From Rhodothermus profundi (GTDB lineage: Bacteria; Bacteroidota; Rhodothermia; Rhodothermales; Rhodothermaceae), in the NCBI RefSeq assembly GCF_900142415.1, contig NZ_FRAU01000009.1, positions 1 through 64,000 on the forward strand: 64,000 nt of DNA. Reading direction: 5' to 3'. Shown here piece by piece: positions 1 through 8,054 of this stretch; position 1 is the stretch's first letter, and every line of letters starts with the position of its first letter. The notes under the pieces were generated by a model. That model saw nothing but the letters and a program-made list of their open reading frames with translations. It searched no databases and had not been told where the DNA came from. The position numbers were made by a program, and so were the translations under genes.

Positions 1-420
1 GTTTTCTCCAATAGATATGTGCTTCGCATTACTCTGGTATTTATTCTCATTGCAGGAATCTATGGAATGCTTAATGGTTTATTGTATGAGGATAGAAGAG
101 ATATTATGCATATTCTAATCCGTCCATTATACACAGCAAGAATCGTTTCTTTCTTTATATCATTTGAATTATTAATTATAGCTGCACTTACAAAAAAGAT
201 TGATTTAGCTTTAAATTCAAACAAAGATGTTTTATTCTGGTCTACCATAACCACTTATTATTTTTGGAGTATTTTGTTTTTTATTATTCGAATCACACAT
301 ATATTGTCTGCAGATTATACAATTATATCAATTACACTTTTTGCCATAATATTTATTATGTTTTTCTTGGCATTTTGTCTTGTTTATCGAATACAAAAAC
401 GGATGGAATCAGCACATTAA
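1..420 (+). CDS. Small AT-rich polytopic membrane protein, unknown function (5' end may lie outside)
   Basis: The reading frame is open from base 1, so the gene may begin to the left of the window. The first start codon inside is GTG at 19, giving 133 residues. The protein is almost wholly hydrophobic, with about four membrane segments separated by short charged loops and a short basic tail. I recognise no family. The DNA is strikingly AT-rich with AT-ending codons, unlike the GC-rich core genes from 1548 onward, which suggests horizontal acquisition. It resembles the protein at 851-1369 in size, topology and composition but I see no clear sequence match. Small membrane proteins of this kind often act as immunity proteins to membrane-active toxins; that role is inference from context only. 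Confidence 0.6.
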   Translation, partial: VFSNRYVLRITLVFILIAGIYGMLNGLLYEDRRDIMHILIRPLYTARIVSFFISFELLIIAALTKKIDLALNSNKDVLFWSTITTYYFWSILFFIIRITHILSADYTIISITLFAIIFIMFFLAFCLVYRIQKRMESAH

Positions 421-462
421 AAGAGCCTGAGGTGCAGTGCATGGGTAGAGGCGTTTGGGTCG

Positions 463-861
463 GTGGTTCGGGCGTTATTGAACGAGGCGGGTTGTAGCGG
501 GGGCATGGCGTGTTGGGGTATGCTGGGTGGAAGCGGTTGGCTTCGGCTGGCGCAGCAGAATGCGACGTGTGAGCTCAACAGCATGCCGCAGATTGGAGAT
601 TATCGGACCGAGGAAGGAGTGCTTGTGGCATTTGCAAAGGGTGTATTGGAGGGGTGTGGGATAGGAGGGTTATTCGGGGGTGTCGCCGGCTGTGTAGTAG
701 GAGTACCTTACGGTGTGGTTGCATCCCTGATAATCTGGCTATTAGAAACAAAAAATGATTACAAAGTAGATCTCACCCGTTGGTGCCAACAGAATTATAC
801 AAATTGTCAGAATAATGAGTATTATTTAAGAGTTTGTGCCGAATTGATTGATGTGGAATGA
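463..861 (+). CDS. Cys-containing glycine-zipper small protein, possible membrane-active toxin
   Basis: The frame is open from the stop at 420. Candidate starts are GTG 463, ATG 505 and ATG 583, and none has a convincing ribosome site. The central part is a glycine-rich hydrophobic stretch (about residues 60-95) with repeated G-x-x-x-G spacing and a terminal hydrophobic helix. The hydrophilic C-terminus carries three cysteines. Such glycine zippers occur in pore-forming peptides and class II bacteriocins, but I see no canonical double-glycine leader. The first part of the gene is GC-rich like the host genome while the end, from about 730, is AT-rich, so the gene looks chimeric. It overlaps the next gene, implying coupled translation. 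A tiny alternative ORF (441-497, 18 codons) lies in another frame after a GAGGTG motif. Function is unknown. Confidence 0.45.
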   Translation: MVRALLNEAGCSGGMACWGMLGGSGWLRLAQQNATCELNSMPQIGDYRTEEGVLVAFAKGVLEGCGIGGLFGGVAGCVVGVPYGVVASLIIWLLETKNDYKVDLTRWCQQNYTNCQNNEYYLRVCAELIDVE

Positions 862-1369
862 AAGGTATGTGGCCCGAATGAATAGCATGATGTCCCAGAT
901 TAAGAGAAAACCTGCATTGCGGGTTATCTTTACGTGGATGGGAATGGTAATTTTTCTTCTCATCACCAGGTTTGTTTTTCATTATTATGATAGATCTGTT
1001 AGATTCTATGACATTATGTTTTCAGCTATCAATACTTCAACTTTTGTTGTTATAGGTGTGATGGCTTTGAAATCGTATCTGGAATTACTTGGAAAGCAGA
1101 AATCAAAGAATAAGCATGTTTATTTCTTTTTTGCGACCGTTTTATCATTAATAGCCTTTCTTAGGCTAATATTTAATGATCTGGACAACATATTGTCTGT
1201 TATAAACGATAAAACAGATTTTATCATTATTGCTTTTGGGATTGCAAGTATATTCATCATATCGTATGTATGGATCTATTATATGTGGAAAGTAGGATGT
1301 AAAAAAACAAAGCGCCATCATCCATTTTTTCCTGATATTGAAGCAGGTGATTCGTCACCGTCAGGATAG
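851..1369 (+). CDS. Small AT-rich polytopic membrane protein, candidate immunity-like partner
   Basis: A start at ATG 851 overlaps the stop of the preceding gene (TGA 859-861), an arrangement typical of translational coupling. ATG 878 and TTG 848 are alternatives. The roughly 172-residue product has a basic N-terminus and about four membrane segments, with lysine-rich loops and a polar tail. No family is recognised. Base composition is AT-rich like 1-420 and unlike the core. Coupling to a glycine-zipper gene suggests a toxin and immunity pair, but no motif proves it. The stop codon falls inside a nested inverted repeat at 1322-1382. Confidence 0.55.
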   Translation: MWNERYVARMNSMMSQIKRKPALRVIFTWMGMVIFLLITRFVFHYYDRSVRFYDIMFSAINTSTFVVIGVMALKSYLELLGKQKSKNKHVYFFFATVLSLIAFLRLIFNDLDNILSVINDKTDFIIIAFGIASIFIISYVWIYYMWKVGCKKTKRHHPFFPDIEAGDSSPSG

Positions 1370-1382
1370 ATCGAAAAAATGG
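1322..1382. repeat. Nested inverted repeat at the right edge of the AT-rich patch
   Basis: Three nested pairs can be read directly: CCATTTTTTC (1322-1331) with GAAAAAATGG (1373-1382), CCTGA (1331-1335) with TCAGG (1361-1365), and GGTGA (1346-1350) with TCACC (1355-1359) around a TTCG loop. The arms have one shared base and unpaired stretches. There is no U-tract after the stem on either strand, so it is a poor intrinsic terminator. It spans the stop codon at 1367-1369. It may be an RNA structure closing the transcript or a scar at the island boundary. Confidence 0.5.
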
Positions 1383-1547
1383 CGCCTCATAATCTCAGAG
1401 GAGAAAGAGCCGAGACGGCCTGTCCTTTCTGAAGGCGGGGTTGCTCCTGATCCCACCGGTCGATGATCCGAAGGGGGGGCGGTGGCGCTCACCGGCTGGC
1501 CTTGTTCGGTGATCGGGTGGGCGGTGTCGGGGCGGCGGCCTGCGGGA

Positions 1548-2429
1548 TTATGGGTACGGGTAACGCCGCTGGGCAGCATGCAACGTGTTGCGCAGGAGCA
1601 GCGCAATCGTCATCGGGCCTACGCCGCCGGGCACTGGCGTAATCCAGCTCGCTTTGTCTGCGACGGCCTCGAAGTCCACGTCGCCCACCAGGCGGTAGCC
1701 ACGGGGATGCCCGGGATCGTCTACCCGGTTGATGCCCACGTCGATGACAACGGCCCCTTCGCGCACCATGTCGGCCGTAATATAGCGGGGGCGTCCGATG
1801 GCGGCGACCAGAATGTCGGCCGCCCGGGTGAGCGCGGCCAGGTTGCGTGTGCGGCTGTGGCAGACCGTAACGGTGGCATCGATCCCGCGATGCAAGAGCA
1901 GGGCGGCCAGCGGACGCCCTACAATGTTGGAGCGGCCCACCACGACAGCGTGTTTGCCGGTGGTTTCGATCCCGCTGCGCCGGAGCAGCTCCAGAATGCC
2001 GGCCGGTGTGGCGGGCACAAAACCGGGCTCCCCCAGCAGCAGGCGGCCGGCATTGACCGGGTGAAAGCCATCCACGTCCTTGTCGGGACGGATCGCGTTC
2101 AGCACGCGGCTGGGGTTAATGTGGTCGGGCAGGGGAAGCTGCACCAGAATGCCGTCCACGTTCTCGTCGGCGTTCAGGCGCGCGATTTCGGCCAGGAGGG
2201 CTGCTTCAGAGATCGACGGGTCGAAGTGGAGCGTATCGCTGGCAATGCCTACTTCAGCCGCCGCTCTGGTCTTGCCGCGTACGTAAGAGGCCGAGGCCGG
2301 ATTGTCGCCCACCAGGATGACGGCCAGATAGGGCGGGCGATGGCCGGCCTGCACCCATGCCTCAACCGCTGCCTTTACTTCGGCGCGCACCTGGGCGGCA
2401 ATTGCTCTGCCGTCGATAATCTGGGCCAC
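1548..2429 (-). CDS. folD: Bifunctional methylenetetrahydrofolate dehydrogenase / methenyltetrahydrofolate cyclohydrolase
   Basis: FolD interconverts 5,10-methylene-, 5,10-methenyl- and 10-formyl-tetrahydrofolate in the cytosol, using NADP+, to supply one-carbon units for purines and formyl-Met-tRNA. The 293-residue length is normal. The Y-V-x-G-K motif with the catalytic tyrosine and lysine lies near residue 50. The Q-L-P-L-P segment follows at about 98, the nucleotide-binding V-V-G-R-S-N-I-V-G-R-P motif is near 165, and P-V-P-G-G-V-G-P-M-T is near the C-terminus. The start is GTG at 2429 because the N-terminal M-A-Q-I-I-D-G is the usual FolD beginning. It is divergent from porU, with about 250 bases between them. 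Confidence 0.96.
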   Translation of the reverse strand: MAQIIDGRAIAAQVRAEVKAAVEAWVQAGHRPPYLAVILVGDNPASASYVRGKTRAAAEVGIASDTLHFDPSISEAALLAEIARLNADENVDGILVQLPLPDHINPSRVLNAIRPDKDVDGFHPVNAGRLLLGEPGFVPATPAGILELLRRSGIETTGKHAVVVGRSNIVGRPLAALLLHRGIDATVTVCHSRTRNLAALTRAADILVAAIGRPRYITADMVREGAVVIDVGINRVDDPGHPRGYRLVGDVDFEAVADKASWITPVPGGVGPMTIALLLRNTLHAAQRRYPYP

Positions 2430-2539
2430 GATACCTGCGGTTCGTTTCGCTGGATGAAATCCGGTCGCTATAAACTACGGAACAGGCCGGGTCATAAGCA
2501 TGCGAAACCTTCAGGAAATGCAAAAAAGCGCCAGCAGAC

Positions 2540-2567
2540 TTGACCTTGAAATAGATCGGTCGATAAC
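2540..2567 (+). promoter_or_regulatory. Possible sigma-70-type promoter for porU
   Basis: TTGACC (2540-2545) and GATAAC (2562-2567) are separated by 16 bases in the folD-porU intergenic region, about 110 bases before the porU start. Matches to the -35 and -10 consensus are 5/6 and 4/6. It is a motif match only; Bacteroidota promoters can differ from this pattern. Confidence 0.3.
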
Positions 2568-2676
2568 TTTGACACAACAACAAAAGGTAACCCATTCACC
2601 TTTCGGCTCCTGCGTATCGCAACAGAGGCTACCACGTTGGTCATCTTGAAGCGGCATCCAACAGGATGCCAGAACG

Positions 2677-5600
2677 ATGAAGGCGAGGGTGCAGACCTGG
2701 AGCAAGCGTATACGCAGGGGCGTGGCCTGTCTGCTGGCATGCGGGCTGGTGCTGGCGGTTGCAGCGCAGCCCGTCGAGATCCGTTCCCTGGATCGGGCGC
2801 CCCAGGGCGAAGTGCTGGAAGTGGTAGCGCACTGGTCGCAGCCGCTGGCTGCTGCGCTTGACTCGGCCGGCGTGCAGACGCTTTCGTGGCAGGCGGTCGT
2901 GGCAGCTACCGGCGGTGCCTGGGAGACGTCCGAAACGGTCTGGCTTCCGATACTGGCTGCCCCCCGCGTTGATCTCATCGCGGCCGACTACGAGGAAGTG
3001 CCGCTGCGTTTGGACGAGCAGGGCGCCTCGCTGGCGGCCTGGCTCAACCAGCCGCCTGTTGAAGTGGTGGGGGTGGGGATGGAACGACGCCGGCCGGCCG
3101 GTACGCTTAGCGCGCGGCTGCTGGTTTATGATGAAGCTCGACAGGTGCTCCGGCGCTATCGCCGTCTGCAGGTGCGCCTGCGCTACCCCGTAGCACAGGC
3201 TTCGGTGTTAGGCACCGGGTTGCAACCCGCCGACAACCCCCACCTGCAGGTGACGCAGAGCGTGCTGGCTGAAGGGTTAATCGTAAAATTCCCGGTTCGG
3301 GAAGAAGGCCTTTACCGCATCGACCGGGCCACGCTGGCCGAACTGCTGGCCCTGGTCGGGCGCTCAGTAGACGAGATCGATCCGCGTCGGTTGCAACTCT
3401 ATGGCAACGGCGGACGGCCGCTGCCAGCCCTGAACAGCGCGCCCCGGCCGGTCGACCTGATCGAAAATCCGGTGTGGCGCGTCGGACTCGACGATGGCTC
3501 CTTTGATGAAGGCGATGCGCTGATCTTCTATGCGGCTGGCGTGCAAGGATGGCGCTACAATGCGCAACACGGGGAATGGGAGCACTACACCCATCCCTTT
3601 TCAAACGCAAACTACTACTTTCTGAAAATAGGGGCGCAGGCAGGGCGTCAGATCGCGACCCTTCCGTTCCCAGACGCTCCGGACGCCCGGCCGGTTACGC
3701 AGTTGACTGGACGCTACGTGGTTGATCCCGAAGATTTTCTCTGGAGCAAGGAAGGAATCGCAGAGGGCAAGGGAAGTGGTCTGACCTGGGTGAGCGTCCC
3801 GATTAGTCCGGCTGGCCGATTGCGCATTTTAGAAGGCGTGTTGCCGCCGGGGCTGACGGCCGGGACGGTTACCTACCGCGCTCGCGTCGCCATTCAGTCG
3901 AATCCTGCAGCGTATGTTCGTTTTATCTCACGTGGACAGGAACTTGCGCGCGTTTCTGCAGGCGTTACCTTTCCGGATCCAGAAAGTCCAGTCGCACGCG
4001 CTGCCGAGGTGACGTTCACGCAGGCACTGGCTACGGCTGCCCCGCTAGAGCTGGAAATGACCCTGACGAATCCCGGCGGCGATCCGCGGGCAGCCCTAGA
4101 GTGGCTGCGCGTCTTCTATCCCATGCGGCTGGTCGCTACCGAAGACTATCTGCGCTTTTTTACACCGCCGGGTCAGACCGGCACCTTTGCGTTCTTGCTG
4201 GAAGGCTTTAGCGAACCGCCCCAGGTGTGGGACGTGACCGATCCCGGCACCATTGTGCGGTTGGAGGTGCGACCGGCTCCCGGCGGTTACCGCGTCCAGG
4301 TCGTCTGCAACGATCCGGAACGTCCCCGCGAACTGGTGGCCTTCACACCGGCGGCCGTGCGCCCGCTGGATCCAGCAGGGGCCCGCCGCGTGCCCAACCA
4401 GAACCTGCACGGCATTGATTTCTACCCGGACCTGGCCATCATTACGGCCGACACGTTCCGCGTTTACGCCGAACAGCTGGCTGAGCACCGGCGCCGGCAG
4501 GGATTGCGGGTGGTCGTGGCGACCGTCGAGCAGATCTACAACGAATTTTCAGGTGGGGTGCCCGACATGCGGGCTGTGCGCGACTATCTGAAGTTTCTCT
4601 ACGACCGCGCGCCCGACGAATCCTCGCTGCTTCGCTACGCACTGCTGTTTGGCGACGGACACTACAACTACCGCGAGCTCTGGCAAAAGCCGACGCTCAA
4701 AAACTGGGTGCCTCCTTACGAGACGGTCGACTCCTATCACCCGATTAACTCCTACACGAGTGATGATTACTTCGGGCTGCTCGATGACAACGAGGGGCTG
4801 TGGATCGACTACGGCGCAGGGGCCTACAGCACAGAACGACTGGACCTGGGCATCGGTCGCCTGCCCGTGCAGACGCCGGAAGAGGCGCAGCAGATCCTGA
4901 CCAAAATCTTTCGGTATGAAAGTCCAGAAACCTACGGGCCCTGGCGGCTGCGCTACACCTTTGTCGCCGACGACGGCCCGACCGGGGTGGCCGCCCAGCA
5001 AAACGACCTGGATCTGCACGTGCAGAACATCGACGTAGTCGCTGAAGAAGTAAAGCAGTTCTTCCCGGCCATTGATGTGCAAAAGATTTACGCCGTGTCG
5101 TACCCACGTGTGTTTATGGGCATCTGGCGCATCCCGGACGCTCGGCGTGACATTCTGCGGGTGCTGGAAGAGGGCACGCTGGTGTTTAACTATAGCGGGC
5201 ATGGCAGCAGTGATGTGCTGGCGCAGGAAGAGATCTTTACGAAAGAGGATGCGGCTGCGCTGTCCAACCGGGATCGCCTGGCCATTTTTATCACGGCCAC
5301 CTGCACCTGGGGACGGTGGGACATGACCGAGACGCAGAGTGGAGGAGAAGTTTTGCTGCTCAATCCTAATGGGGGCGCTGTAGCGGTCTTCAGCGCCGTC
5401 CGTCTGGTCTACACCTCACCGGATACCAGCGTGCTGAACGTAGGACTGAACCGCATGCTCAACAGGTATCTGTTGCAGCCAGAACCCGATGGGCAAATGC
5501 CGCGCCTGGGGGATGCGTTGCGCCGCATGAAGAATACGCGGGCTGGATTGCAGAACAACAACCGGCGGTTTAACCTGTTGGGCGACCCGACGCTACGCAT

Positions 5601-6720
5601 AGGCTTCCCGAGCCGCCGCCTGGTTGTCGAAAGTATCAACAATCAACCCCCTGATCCTGAGCAACCTGTGCCCATGCGGGCGCTGGAGCGCGTGACGGTA
5701 CAGGGCTATGTGCAGGAGGCCACCGGGCAGCCGGACGCAAGCTTCGACGGAGTGGTGACGCTCACGGTCTTTGATGCCGAACGGCAAAAACCATTACCCT
5801 ACTGGCGCTACATGCCCACGCCATACTATCTGGTACGCGAAGACCTCATCTGGCGTGGACAGGTTGACGTGCGTGGTGGGCGTTTTACTGCTACCTTTGT
5901 CGTTCCCAAAGATATCCTTTATAGCAACCGGCACGGTCGCATCTCTGCCTATGCCCACAACTTCGAAAGCCACGCGGCAGGCTTTACGGAAGGCTTTGTG
6001 GTCGGTGGCACAGCCGCCTCTATTCCGGACGACCGCGACGGCCCGGAGATCCGACTGTACTTGAATGATACGACGTTTGTCTCAGGAGGACTGGTCCCCC
6101 CGAATCCTCGCCTGATTGTGCACCTGTACGATGCGTCCGGTATCAACACGGTAGGGGCAGGACTGGGCCACGAACTGCTGCTGATCATCGACGGGGACGA
6201 AGCACGGGCGCAAAATCTGAGCAGCGCGTTTCGAAGTGAACCGAACTCCTATCAACGCGGACGGGTGGAGTGGACGCTGACAGATCTGGAGCCCGGACCG
6301 CATACGCTTACCGTACGCGCCTGGGATGTGCTGAATAATGTGAGCACTGCGTCGCTGGATTTTATCATCAGCGATGATGAGCAGCTCGAACTTCGAAACG
6401 TGTTCAACTACCCGAACCCCACGACGGGCCCCACCCGCTTCGTGTTCGAACATAACCAGCCGGCCGGTACGCCGGCCCGCGTGCAGGTGCGCATCTATAC
6501 GCTGGCCGGACGACCCGTGCGCACGCTCGATGGTATAGAGACGCTCCCCACCGGCGTGCTGCCTGCCAACATGGTCATCATCCCCTGGGATGGACGGGAT
6601 GAAGATGCCGATCCGCTGGCTACCGGTATTTACCTGTATCGCCTGCGCGTAGAAATTGAACGGCCAGACGGCTCGCGCCAGGTGGCCGAACATATGGACC
6701 GTCTGGCGATTATTCGCTGA
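2677..6720 (+). CDS. porU: Type IX secretion system sortase PorU (C25 family)
   Basis: PorU is the outer-membrane-associated cysteine protease of the type IX secretion system that removes C-terminal signals from cargo and attaches them to surface lipopolysaccharide. The 1347-residue protein has an N-terminal signal peptide (basic residues, then a hydrophobic stretch ending A-A-Q near residue 31). A gingipain-like C25 domain carries the catalytic His in N-Y-S-G-H-G (H842) and Cys in T-A-T-C-T-W-G-R-W-D (C876). A C-terminal FlgD-like beta domain begins Y-P-N-P near residue 1247 and ends in a W-D-G-R-D plus G-x-Y-x-Y-R pattern, as in type IX target domains. PorV follows immediately, as is common for this pair. 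Cargo proteases of the C25 family are the alternative, but the length and the porV neighbour favour PorU. Confidence 0.92.
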   Translation: MKARVQTWSKRIRRGVACLLACGLVLAVAAQPVEIRSLDRAPQGEVLEVVAHWSQPLAAALDSAGVQTLSWQAVVAATGGAWETSETVWLPILAAPRVDLIAADYEEVPLRLDEQGASLAAWLNQPPVEVVGVGMERRRPAGTLSARLLVYDEARQVLRRYRRLQVRLRYPVAQASVLGTGLQPADNPHLQVTQSVLAEGLIVKFPVREEGLYRIDRATLAELLALVGRSVDEIDPRRLQLYGNGGRPLPALNSAPRPVDLIENPVWRVGLDDGSFDEGDALIFYAAGVQGWRYNAQHGEWEHYTHPFSNANYYFLKIGAQAGRQIATLPFPDAPDARPVTQLTGRYVVDPEDFLWSKEGIAEGKGSGLTWVSVPISPAGRLRILEGVLPPGLTAGTVTYRARVAIQSNPAAYVRFISRGQELARVSAGVTFPDPESPVARAAEVTFTQALATAAPLELEMTLTNPGGDPRAALEWLRVFYPMRLVATEDYLRFFTPPGQTGTFAFLLEGFSEPPQVWDVTDPGTIVRLEVRPAPGGYRVQVVCNDPERPRELVAFTPAAVRPLDPAGARRVPNQNLHGIDFYPDLAIITADTFRVYAEQLAEHRRRQGLRVVVATVEQIYNEFSGGVPDMRAVRDYLKFLYDRAPDESSLLRYALLFGDGHYNYRELWQKPTLKNWVPPYETVDSYHPINSYTSDDYFGLLDDNEGLWIDYGAGAYSTERLDLGIGRLPVQTPEEAQQILTKIFRYESPETYGPWRLRYTFVADDGPTGVAAQQNDLDLHVQNIDVVAEEVKQFFPAIDVQKIYAVSYPRVFMGIWRIPDARRDILRVLEEGTLVFNYSGHGSSDVLAQEEIFTKEDAAALSNRDRLAIFITATCTWGRWDMTETQSGGEVLLLNPNGGAVAVFSAVRLVYTSPDTSVLNVGLNRMLNRYLLQPEPDGQMPRLGDALRRMKNTRAGLQNNNRRFNLLGDPTLRIGFPSRRLVVESINNQPPDPEQPVPMRALERVTVQGYVQEATGQPDASFDGVVTLTVFDAERQKPLPYWRYMPTPYYLVREDLIWRGQVDVRGGRFTATFVVPKDILYSNRHGRISAYAHNFESHAAGFTEGFVVGGTAASIPDDRDGPEIRLYLNDTTFVSGGLVPPNPRLIVHLYDASGINTVGAGLGHELLLIIDGDEARAQNLSSAFRSEPNSYQRGRVEWTLTDLEPGPHTLTVRAWDVLNNVSTASLDFIISDDEQLELRNVFNYPNPTTGPTRFVFEHNQPAGTPARVQVRIYTLAGRPVRTLDGIETLPTGVLPANMVIIPWDGRDEDADPLATGIYLYRLRVEIERPDGSRQVAEHMDRLAIIR

Positions 6721-6795
6721 ACTGGTCCTGTTTTTGTTTAAACTATAGAACCTGACCGGAAAACAATGGGTTATTCCTCAAAACAGAAGAACGTT

Positions 6796-7956
6796 ATGCG
6801 TACGATGCGACACACGCTGCGCACGTTTTGCGCACTGCTGGGGCTTGCACTGGGGCTGGGGCAAGGGCAACCCGCGCTTGCTCAGGTAGGAGGAGCGGCT
6901 GTCCTGTTTTTGCAGATAGAACCGGATAGCCGGGCGGCCGGCATGGGGAATGCCGGAGTAGCCGTAGCAGACAACGCCTACGCCTTGTTCTGGAATCCCG
7001 CAGGCCTTGCTTTCCAACCGGCAGCCGTTGAAGTGTCCCTGACGCATTCAAACTGGTTGCCGGAATTCAATGCAGGCCTGTACTATGAATACGTAGTCGG
7101 ACGGTTCTCGGTGGGCAAGCTGGGAAATATGGGAGCCCATGTGACGCTGCTCAACATGGGAGAGCACGAATGGCGGGATGAAAACAACAATCCGCTCGGT
7201 ACCTTCCGTTCGTATGACATCGCGGTGGGCGTCTCCTACGGCTATCCAATCAACGAGCGCCTGGCCCTGGGGGTAGGTATCCGGTACATCTACTCCAATC
7301 TGGCCTCGGGTATTGAAGTCGAAGGGCGCGAAACCAAAGCAGGAAAGTCCTTCGGCATGGATCTGGGTCTGCTGTACCGAACCGAACCATTCAGCCTGGG
7401 AGGACAGGCAAAAGGGCAGTTCTCGGTGGGCTTCAACCTGAACAACATGGGGCCCCAGATCCAGTACTCCGATGGCGCTCAGAAGGACCCCATTCCGACC
7501 AATCTGCGCTTCGGCTATGCTTTTACCATTGACCTGGATCCCTACAATCGGATCACGTTCGCCAACGACTTCACGAAGCTGCTCATTCGGGTGCGCAGCG
7601 ACTCAACAGGATCCCGGGCCGATCCGTTTTACAAGGCAATCTTCACAGCCTGGCGGCCGATCAAAGTGCGCACCAATGCGCTCAACGAGGAAGATGCGCA
7701 GTACCGCACGCTGAATATCTTTGAGCAGCTTATGATCGGGATGGGGCTGGAATACTGGTATAACCAGCTCTTCGCGCTGCGGGGAGGATTCTTCTATGAG
7801 AACCCCTACAATGGGAACCGGCAGTTTCTGACGTTCGGGGCGGGGCTGCGCTACAATATCCTGGGTGTCGACTTCTCTTACGTATACGCCCTCAAGGAAA
7901 ACCACCCGCTGGCCAATACCATGCGTTTTTCGCTGCTGCTGAGTTTTAAGAAGTAA
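6796..7956 (+). CDS. porV: Type IX secretion system outer-membrane protein PorV
   Basis: PorV is a FadL-like outer-membrane beta-barrel that collects cargo from the translocon and presents it to PorU. The mature protein begins with the recognisable pattern E-P-D-S-R-A-A-G-M-G-N-A-G-V-A followed by F-W-N-P-A-G-L, typical of the PorV/LptO family. Beta-strand repeats with alternating aromatic residues run to the end. Of the possible starts (ATG 6766, 6796, 6805) I prefer 6796: it gives a short basic N-terminus, a hydrophobic core and an A-L-A-Q cleavage site. It lies 75 bases after porU on the same strand and is followed by a strong terminator, so the two probably form an operon. Confidence 0.92.
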   Translation: MRTMRHTLRTFCALLGLALGLGQGQPALAQVGGAAVLFLQIEPDSRAAGMGNAGVAVADNAYALFWNPAGLAFQPAAVEVSLTHSNWLPEFNAGLYYEYVVGRFSVGKLGNMGAHVTLLNMGEHEWRDENNNPLGTFRSYDIAVGVSYGYPINERLALGVGIRYIYSNLASGIEVEGRETKAGKSFGMDLGLLYRTEPFSLGGQAKGQFSVGFNLNNMGPQIQYSDGAQKDPIPTNLRFGYAFTIDLDPYNRITFANDFTKLLIRVRSDSTGSRADPFYKAIFTAWRPIKVRTNALNEEDAQYRTLNIFEQLMIGMGLEYWYNQLFALRGGFFYENPYNGNRQFLTFGAGLRYNILGVDFSYVYALKENHPLANTMRFSLLLSFKK

Positions 7957-7980
7957 GAGGGCTAGCAGTGGACCAATCAG

Positions 7981-8009
7981 GCGCTTGCCTTTCGGGCAAG
8001 CGCTTTTTT
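7981..8009 (+). terminator. Rho-independent terminator after porV
   Basis: A perfect 9-bp stem, GCGCTTGCC (7981-7989) with GGCAAGCGC (7995-8003), is followed by a six-T run. It ends the porU-porV unit and argues against any start for the next gene before 8010. Confidence 0.88.
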
Positions 8010-8054
8010 ATTTACCTCATAGTTTTCATAGGCTTACCCGATGAAGACGATCCG

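Noticed and set aside
463-861. Classical double-glycine class II bacteriocin
   Set aside because: No leader with the usual G-G cleavage site and no dedicated ABC exporter is visible nearby.
1322-1382. Integron attC site
   Set aside because: The conserved core-site heptamers (GTTRRRY and RYYYAAC) are absent and no integrase is present in the window.
1482-2543. Long plus-strand frame of 353 codons opposite folD
   Set aside because: It is the antisense shadow of an unmistakable folD gene and has no motif or plausible composition.
4549-5202. Minus-strand frame of 217 codons inside porU
   Set aside because: It lies wholly opposite the C25 catalytic region of porU and shows no family features; GC-rich genes generate such antisense frames.
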